This document shows, in pieces, positions 58,277-64,000 of a stretch of DNA of 64,000 nt. Numbering within the stretch: position 1 is the stretch's first letter; each line of letters starts with the position of its first letter. Under the pieces are notes generated by a model, which was given only the letters and a program-made list of their open reading frames with translations, had not been told where the DNA came from and ran no database searches. Made by a program: the position numbers and the translations under genes. This stretch comes from Arctopsyche grandis. Its lineage: Eukaryota > Arthropoda > Insecta > Trichoptera > Hydropsychidae. Location: assembly GCF_051622035.1 (NCBI RefSeq), contig NC_135355.1, positions 434,001 through 498,000 of the forward strand, in the 5' to 3' direction.

Positions 58277-58597
58277 TTTTTACTCGGAATTTCAAAACAC
58301 TTAAATATCTTCAACTGATACTTCTGCCAACTACTCAAGGGCTTTTTATAGCAATAGAAAAGTAAGAGACCGGTTCTTAATCTGTATGACTACATGTACA
58401 TACATACATATATGTTCATGCTCTAATGTTCGATAAGAGTTTCCTTAACAACGATTAAAGTAGTCATACTTTTAATTACAAACAACCCAATTCAAGTGTA
58501 GATATTTGGCTATATAAAGCATTCAACTTCAATAGAAAAGTATCAGACATCACTGAAAAGTCAATCAATCAGCTACAATAAGCAAGTTTGAGCTAAA
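58277..58597. promoter_or_regulatory. Bidirectional promoter region of TIL genes 4 and 5
   Basis: TATAAAAAG (minus, 58342-58350) and TATATAAAG (plus, 58511-58519). It is homologous to 49024-49386 through CAAGGGCTTTTTATAG, GACCGGTTCTTAAT and GTTCGATAAG. Confidence 0.75.
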
Positions 58598-59257
58598 ATG
58601 GCATTCAAGTCAAATATGTTCATTTTGACCGTGTTGGCGGTGTTTGCTTTCGCAACAATGACCAAAGCTGATGGTGAGTTTTTTGGTCCTCTATCCATAA
58701 GTATATATTTATTTATTTAATTAAAATTTTATAGAAATATAGAGAAAACAAAAAATAAAAAATGAATAGAAATTAATAACAAAAAGCAAAAGCAAAAAAT
58801 TAAGATATAAAAAATTACAAAAAGAAAAGTAAAATAAAATACAGCATATAACACAATCATAAAAAAGTTTATAGTAATAAATAAAATAAAATAAAAATAA
58901 GTACAAATACAAAGAAGGGAATGTCTTGCACCTGCAGCCTGTTCCGATAAATAAAAAACAAGCTACAGATACAAAACATCCCTGCGAGTCCCAAATGTAA
59001 TTTACATATGATATGAATGTTTTTGTGTGTGTAATATCTATAAATATGTATTTTTTTATGTTTAATTTTAAGGACTCTTTACTCAAACGTGTGCCGCAAA
59101 TGAAATGTATACTTGGTGCGGCAGTCGTTGTCCTGTCACTTGTGCAAATTTAGCTGCTCCTCCAGCTCCTTGTAGAGGTTGTGCTAAAGGTTGTTTCTGC
59201 AATCCGGGATACTACAGAAATGCAGCTGGAGCTTGTGTCCTTAGCGGTAATTGCTAA
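58598..59257 (+). CDS. Secreted TIL-domain protease inhibitor 5 (86 aa, two exons)
   Basis: Exon 1 58598-58673 (MAFKSNMFILTVLAVFAFAT, signal peptide), a 399-bp phase-1 intron (rich in A on its plus strand), exon 2 59073-59257. TIL domain: QTC, WCGSRC, VTC, PC-RG-C, KGC, FC, AC, NC. The segment before the fifth Cys is one residue longer than in TIL 3 (AAPPAPC). The loop is Arg-Gly. Paralogous to TIL gene 3 (same exon 1 length, GLFTQTC start); divergent partner of TIL gene 4. AATAAAAG near 59348 is a likely poly(A) signal. Confidence 0.92.
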
Positions 59258-60095
59258 TAACACGTCCGTCTTCCGATCCTTTCCATATTTTAAGTGCTTT
59301 CTTTGAAACTGGTTCCACTTGTGTGATTACACGTATTTAATTATTCAATAAAAGGTTAAATCTATCGAGCTGACTTTTTTTAATTTCCTATATATACCTA
59401 TCTATACATTGGAATTTAAGAGATTCAAGTTATATTTTTCTATGTTAATTTTTGGTACGACACCTCATATTTATTTATTTTACATTTTCGCCATAGTGAC
59501 ATTACAGAGTAGTTCTAAGTCGTCACTATTGCTAAACAAAAAAAAGAGGTTTGTAAAAAGATGAAAGGATGCAATAATAAGAAAATAAAATATAGTAAAA
59601 AACAAAATAAACAAATTACGATCTCAAAATAAACAAACCCTCAACCATATCAGCATATTTTATATTGAACAAGTATCATGTCATTAAATACATATATGTA
59701 TATGTAGCAAAAATTGTATCACATGACATGACAAATGACATTTGATACTTGTAATGCAAGCTATCATTTCATTACATATGTATGTATGTATATCTAAGAA
59801 ACCTCCTCTGTAGTCTCTCAATTCTCAAGCAATGGATCCTTCACTAAGGCTCCATAGCATAGAAGAAAACTCAAGAATACTTCGTACTAGTGAATCATAT
59901 CTTATTTTTTATTTTTCATATTCATACACATATACATATTATCATTTTTATTTTTCATATTCATACACAGAAATTCATACATATATATGTATTATGAATG
60001 TATTTAATTTTTATTTATGCCTAGGATGTTAAAGATCTCATGGAAGGAGCATGTGAGGAACGAAACGGTCCTTCAGCTTCTTCATAAATATATAC
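59258..60095. other. Intergenic, no gene recognised
   Basis: AT-rich. CATATTCATACAC is duplicated near 59920-59970. ACATGACATGACAAATGACA near 59720. Nothing coding. Confidence 0.5.
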
Positions 60096-60420
60096 ATAAA
60101 AAAAAGTTTTTTAAAAACATACCTCTTCTATAATTTGTATATGAAATTATTATTTTGAATAAAAACAATAATTTTATTTTACTACCGCCATCTATGTTTA
60201 AAACTAATAAACAAACGATGGATAAATGTCACCGACTATCTCGCCGGGCAGATATCAAACGCGTCTTACACGATATTTTTGCACCATCGTAATGGCGGAG
60301 GATCCATTTACTTATATTGATGACCAAAATGAGCAATATGGCAAAGTATGATAACGATCGGATAAGAGGCAAACTTTTTCTTGAATCGTAATCGTAAGTG
60401 AAACGTAAAGGAGGTATGTA
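60096..60420 (+). repeat. Family-M repeat, copy C (most complete)
   Basis: About 325 bp from TAAAAAAAAGTTTTTTAAAA and AACATACCTC to AAACGTAAAGGAGGTATGTA; the outer ACATACCTC and GAGGTATGT form short inverted ends. The micro-frame 60292-60351 starts MAEDPFTYIDDQNEQYGK and ends TGA. Confidence 0.88.
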
Positions 60421-60429
60421 ATAATAATA

Positions 60430-60720
60430 AAAAGAGTGAGCTTCTTAAGAGCTACAGGAAAACGCCGTAAGATGGAATATTTTGGGCCCAAATATCGCCT
60501 TCTACAAGCAATCATAGAGGGAAACGTCAGTAGAAGGCAAACGGTGTCTTGCAAGACATAAGCTCTCGTGTCCTGAATGGAACATTAGGTCATGGACTCG
60601 AAAAATTGTTTTGGCTTGTTCATGATAGGAAGGAATTCTCACGGGCCATAAACGGGCCATGTCTCGTCTGACCATGGTAGTCGCCTACGTATGAATACGG
60701 ATTCGCCATTAAAAGAAGAT
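60430..60720 (+). pseudogene. 3' fragment of another LINE (ORF2 C-terminus)
   Basis: Reads GKRRKMEYFGPKYRLLQAII then EGNVSRRQTVSCKT, with later fragments in other frames. This resembles the conserved C-terminus of insect endonuclease-RT LINEs (KRRKTEYFGHI...LLQ.IIEGKIEG). It is unrelated in sequence to the LINE at 19577-23708. Heavily decayed; only the tail is present. Confidence 0.6.
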
Positions 60721-61385
60721 TCCATTATCAATATTTCAATAAATTGGGTTACATGTCAATTTTAGTGATTTTTTATATCTAGAATAGATATCGCTATTAT
60801 ATTGAATACTAACAATTTTATGCATTGGCAAGAAAATTTCATCTTACTAAAATTGTAGTCGGAGTCGGTAAATTGTGATCTGACTCCACAGTCCACAGGT
60901 TTTTTTTTCCTATTATGCCGTACAACCTTAAGATAATAATATACAAACAAAAAATAAATAAATAAAATTGTAAAATAGAGAATGATCAGTAGCTATTGAA
61001 ATAGATATAACATGTATTGTGAACATGATTAAGTAACAATAAAAAGCGTTGAAAAAATTAAAAATGCTGCACATACGCCTTCATGAATGCACATAATTAC
61101 ATCCTTCATGAATCGTTTATTCTAATTAAATGATATATATATATAATAACCATTAATTAAATATAATTCAAAATGTATCAATATTTTTTATCATCAAACA
61201 AATAACATGTTTACTTCAATTAATATATTTAAACGTGTTTACATCATTAGGCGTTTGAAAAGACAAAAAACTCGTTATTTATCGACGATGTGTATTTTTT
61301 ATTACTGTGTGTTCATTACACGAAAAATAATCATTTTATAAATATTTTTGCACTTGTACATAAGGTGGAAAATAAGTATGTACAT
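60721..61385. other. Intergenic, no gene recognised
   Basis: AT-rich, with (TA)n at about 61133-61146. Confidence 0.5.
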
Positions 61386-61630
61386 CAGCGGTTTCCAAAC
61401 TTTATGCTACTACGCCTCCCTAAAAAAAATTTTTTTTTGCCGCGCCTCCCCTCCTTTTATTTTTTAATAGATATAATAATATAGACACGTTTTAAATAAT
61501 AAACCTTTATTTAAAAAAAAAATACTTAACCCTACAATAGACAGAATAATAAAAAGGTTTTGCTATAACATAAATTTATACAAACACGTATATTTATTTT
61601 TATAATAAACTACATCTAACACATCAAAAT

Positions 61631-63112
61631 TTAATGCGACGGATGTTGTTGTTTGTTGGCACAAAGTTTATCAAATCTTGGGGGAAATATGGAGAGTGCC
61701 ACTCGTAACTCCTTTTCTACTATTAACCTGGCTCGATATTTGGTTTTCATTGCAGCTAGTGCCGAAAAACCCGTTTCGCATAAATAAGATGTTACAAACG
61801 GTAGAAGCACTTGCATTGCTTTGCAATACAAAGATTCATACTCTCCACTAAGATTCATCCAAAATTTAATTATGGTTTCATTTTGAAACTTTTGTTTTAG
61901 TGAGCTATCGCATGATAATTCTATCAATTTTTCATTTTCGATGGTTGTCAGCTTGAATTCGTCTTCTTCATTGTAATTAAATGGATTCTGTATCCACAAA
62001 AACTTTGAGAAATCAAGGTCTTTGAAATAATTGGAAAAATGCAGCATTAAACCATCCAAGTGGTCAATAAAAAGATTTTTACTTGCTTCAATATTGGCTG
62101 TGGCCCAGAAATCTTTGGAAAGTGAAAACATATCCAACTCATTCTTTTGTAAATTTGATTTCCATAACTTCAACTTTTTAATGAAAGCTTTTACTTTGTC
62201 TTTTTGAACAAATGGATGTATTTGTGATCCCTGCATTGATTTATTTAAACCGCTCAATTTTCCAAAAAATTCAACCAAATAGGCAAGTTTAACAATAAAA
62301 TTGTCGTTCATCCACAAATGTGCCTCTTCATGTTGGTTTTCTTCGAGAAAGGTTGCTATTTCTTCTTTGAGTTCAAACACCCTTTGAATCATTTTTGCAC
62401 GAGATAGCCAGCGAACTTCACAATAATACAAAAGTGAGGTATAATTAGCTTCCATATCAGCACACAGCTTTGCGAACAGCCTTGCTCTCAAAGGACTGTT
62501 CTTTATGTAGTTTATAATTTTTATAACTTTTGTAAAAATGCTGTTCAGTTCCTCGCTCATATTTTTTGACACTAGAGCTGCTCTGTGAAGCATACAGTGC
62601 GTCCAGATAGCATGTGGTGCTTTCTTTTTGACCAATGCTTGAAGACCTGCTTTGTGTCTGGACATTGAGTGAGCTCCGTCGGTACACAGTCCAACGCAAT
62701 TATTCCACTTTATGTCGTTTTCTTCAAAAAAACTGTCTATTATATTAAAAATTTCAATGGATGTGGTCTTCCCAAGAATGGGTTTGCAAAATAATATATC
62801 TTCTAATATATTATTATCCGCGACATATCGAACATATGAATAGCAATGCAATTTAGCTATATCAGTTGCCTCATCTACTTGTATTGCGAATTTTGAAATA
62901 CAAAGCCGAGAAACTAATTGATCGCAAATATCTTCAGATATATCATTGATTCTCCTTCCGACTGTATTATCAGCTAGTGGAATTTGTCTCAACTGTTTTG
63001 CATACGATTCACCGAACATTATTCGAACCATATCAACAGCTGCTGGTAAAAGTAGGGTTTCTCCTAAAGCACATATAAGCTTTCTTACATTTTGCGATTC
63101 GGTAAGAGACAT
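61631..63112 (-). CDS. hAT transposase, catalytic and dimerisation part (493 aa)
   Basis: The open frame begins at an internal Met; true homology starts around GETLLLPAAVDMVRIMFGES. It contains the hAT core with FAIQVDEATDIA (first acidic residue region), CVGLCTDGAHSMSRHKAGLQ, WTHCMLHRAALVSK and EVRWLSRAKM. It ends with the C-terminal dimerisation region (FWMNLSGEYESL, LLPFVTSYLCETGFSALAAM). This is the ZBED5/SCAND3-like branch of hAT transposases, a group also repeatedly domesticated in animals. It is separated by one frameshift from its BED finger (63080-63326), so as it stands it is probably inactive. The protein would act in the nucleus. Confidence 0.85.
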   Translation of the reverse strand: MSLTESQNVRKLICALGETLLLPAAVDMVRIMFGESYAKQLRQIPLADNTVGRRINDISEDICDQLVSRLCISKFAIQVDEATDIAKLHCYSYVRYVADNNILEDILFCKPILGKTTSIEIFNIIDSFFEENDIKWNNCVGLCTDGAHSMSRHKAGLQALVKKKAPHAIWTHCMLHRAALVSKNMSEELNSIFTKVIKIINYIKNSPLRARLFAKLCADMEANYTSLLYYCEVRWLSRAKMIQRVFELKEEIATFLEENQHEEAHLWMNDNFIVKLAYLVEFFGKLSGLNKSMQGSQIHPFVQKDKVKAFIKKLKLWKSNLQKNELDMFSLSKDFWATANIEASKNLFIDHLDGLMLHFSNYFKDLDFSKFLWIQNPFNYNEEDEFKLTTIENEKLIELSCDSSLKQKFQNETIIKFWMNLSGEYESLYCKAMQVLLPFVTSYLCETGFSALAAMKTKYRARLIVEKELRVALSIFPPRFDKLCANKQQHPSH

Positions 63113-63326
63113 GGTACGAAGCCAATAATGCGTTTGGTGTAACTGAAAGTATTTTTTTGAACGTTTGCTTCTGAATATTTATCTCATCCAATTTTCTTTG
63201 AAAAAATTCTATGGGCTTTTCAACGTATTCAGAATGTAGAGTTTCTAGGTGCCGTTTTAATTTGACTGGTCTCATACTATCTGAAGCCAAAACTTTCGAA
63301 CACAACAAACACATTGGTTTGTCCAA
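63075..63326 (-). pseudogene. hAT transposase N-terminal BED zinc finger (frameshifted from core)
   Basis: Minus strand from ATG 63326: CLLCSKVLASDSMRPVKLKR then HLETLHSEY is a BED-type C2-H2 finger. It is followed by the spacer and ALLASYHVSYRIAKCKK, the start of the conserved core. The frame then differs by one from the 61631-63112 frame; the shift lies near 63075. The residues upstream of the finger are cut off by the junction near 63335. Confidence 0.82.
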
Positions 63327-63335
63327 ACCATACTA

Positions 63336-63424
63336 TATATAAAAACGGACTGTCGCTAAATATATTTGTATATTTGTATATTTGTATGTGACGGACGATC
63401 AACCATCAACCAGTATGGGGAACA
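63336..63424 (+). other. Start of an unidentified element abutting the hAT gene
   Basis: TATATATAAAAACGGACTGT followed by TTTGTATATTTGTATATTTG and a short unique segment. The style recalls the 5' end of Helentron-type rolling-circle elements, but this is an impression, not a match. Confidence 0.25.
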
Positions 63425-63876
63425 AATTTTTTTTTTTTTCATATTTTTCAGTTTTTTAATTTTTTTCATTTTTTCAGTTTTTTCATTTTTTTCATTTTTT
63501 CAGTTTTTTCATTTTTTTCATTTTTTTCATTTTTTCAGTTTTTTCATTTTTTTCATTTTTTCAGTTTTTTCATTTTTTTCATTTTTTTCATTTTTTCAGT
63601 TTTTTCATTTTTTTCATTTTTTCAGTTTTTTCATTTTTTTCATTTTTTCAGTTTTTCAGTTTTTTCATTTTTTTCATTTTTTCAGTTTTTTCATTTTTTT
63701 CATTTTTTTCATTTTTTCAGTTTTTTCATTTTTTTCATTTTTTCAGTTTTTTCATTTTTTTCATTTTTTCAGTTTTTTCATTTTTTTCATTTTTTTCATT
63801 TTTTCAGTTTTTTCATTTTTTTCATTTTTTCAGTTTTTCATTTTTTTCATTTTTTTCATTTTTTCAGTTTTTTCAT
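63425..63876. repeat. Poly-pyrimidine tandem repeat (TTTTTTCAT / TTTTTTCAG)
   Basis: About 450 bp of T-runs separated by CA, in units of TTTTTTCATT(TTTTTCATT) closed by TTTTTCAG. One strand is almost purely pyrimidine. The repeat stops abruptly at TTTTTTCATTGCCGGGGGCG. Confidence 0.95.
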
Positions 63877-64000
63877 TGCCGGGGGCGCTGGCGGCGCTGG
63901 GGGCGAAGCCCCCGGGGTGCCAAAGGCATCGGGGCGCTGGGGGCGCCGGAGGCGTCGGCGGCGCTGGGGGCGAAGCCCACGGGATGCCGAAGGCATCGGG
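63877..64000. repeat. GC-rich repeat block at the window edge
   Basis: GCGCTGGGGGCGAAGCCCCC and GCGCTGGGGGCGAAGCCCAC are two copies of one unit about 70 bp apart, each followed by GG(G/A)(G/T)TGCC(A/G)AAGGCATCGGG. Short hairpins GGGGGCGAAGCCCCC and GCCAAAGGC are visible. It continues past the edge. Its base composition is very unlike the rest of the window. Confidence 0.85.

Larger units (their letters stand above)
61386..63335 (-). mobile_element. hAT transposon (ZBED5/SCAND3-like), one end missing
   Basis: A terminal inverted repeat CAGCGGTTTCCAAACTTTAT is at 61386, and the transposase runs toward it on the minus strand. The matching end on the right is absent: homology stops near 63335, where ATATATAAAAACGGACTGTC begins. 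The missing N-terminus may lie beyond the right edge if the interrupting sequence is an insertion. Confidence 0.85.

Noticed and set aside
58721..59086. 121-codon minus-strand frame in the intron of TIL gene 5
   Set aside because: A Phe/Tyr/Ile-rich translation of an A-rich intron; it overlaps the splice acceptor of a well-supported gene.
63877..64000. Bacterial contamination at the GC-rich edge
   Set aside because: It is a short repeat with hairpins directly joined to a T-rich tandem repeat and shows no coding frame. A mobile-element repeat is more likely, although an assembly artefact cannot be excluded.

Overview
The window is eukaryotic nuclear DNA, almost certainly from an insect. It holds a 19-exon PARP1 gene, five two-exon TIL-domain protease-inhibitor genes, and a dense, nested set of insect-type transposons (BEL/Pao, Ty3/Gypsy, a non-LTR LINE, hAT, TTAA-type and Tc1/mariner-type MITEs, tRNA-derived SINEs). 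A satellite rich in CCTAA/CCCAA pentamers resembles the insect telomere repeat (TTAGG)n. The order of insect cannot be fixed from the sequence alone.

Layout. 1-2905 (minus): 5' part of an open BEL/Pao gag-pol gene running off the left edge, preceded by a 115/129-bp tandem repeat (3100-3745). 4521-19140: about 14.6 kb of an 85-bp satellite with visible block duplications, then a second satellite core (CACCGGTG type) at 19160-19576 that resumes at 23709-23853. A decayed LINE (19577-23708) sits exactly between those two parts. 24384-27265: a young non-autonomous LTR element (383-bp LTRs, 2 differences). 28253-33462 (minus): an apparently intact Ty3/Gypsy element with identical 297-bp LTRs, complete gag and pol, and a textbook -1 ribosomal frameshift signal. 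It is inserted in a small repeat (family M) that has three copies in the window.

34236-41574 (plus): PARP1, reconstructed exon by exon to 1,007 codons, with the H-Y-E catalytic triad at 858/892/984; its last intron carries a TTAA-flanked MITE. 42120-46350 is intergenic with two further MITEs.

46444-59257: five secreted TIL inhibitors: one single gene (46444-47408, plus) and two head-to-head pairs (48701-49729 and 57944-59257). The pairs look like a duplicated divergent unit sharing promoter sequence. Three SINE copies, a decayed hAT fragment, a pogo-like PHD remnant, microsatellites and a possible solo LTR lie between them. 59460-64000 is again transposon-rich: a third family-M copy, a LINE 3' tail, a hAT transposase (ZBED5/SCAND3-like) split by one frameshift and cut by another element, then a poly-pyrimidine tandem repeat and a sharply GC-rich edge.

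Host functions are DNA-damage signalling (PARP1) and extracellular protease control (TIL family). Nearly everything else is mobile or satellite DNA, so most short open frames are not genes.
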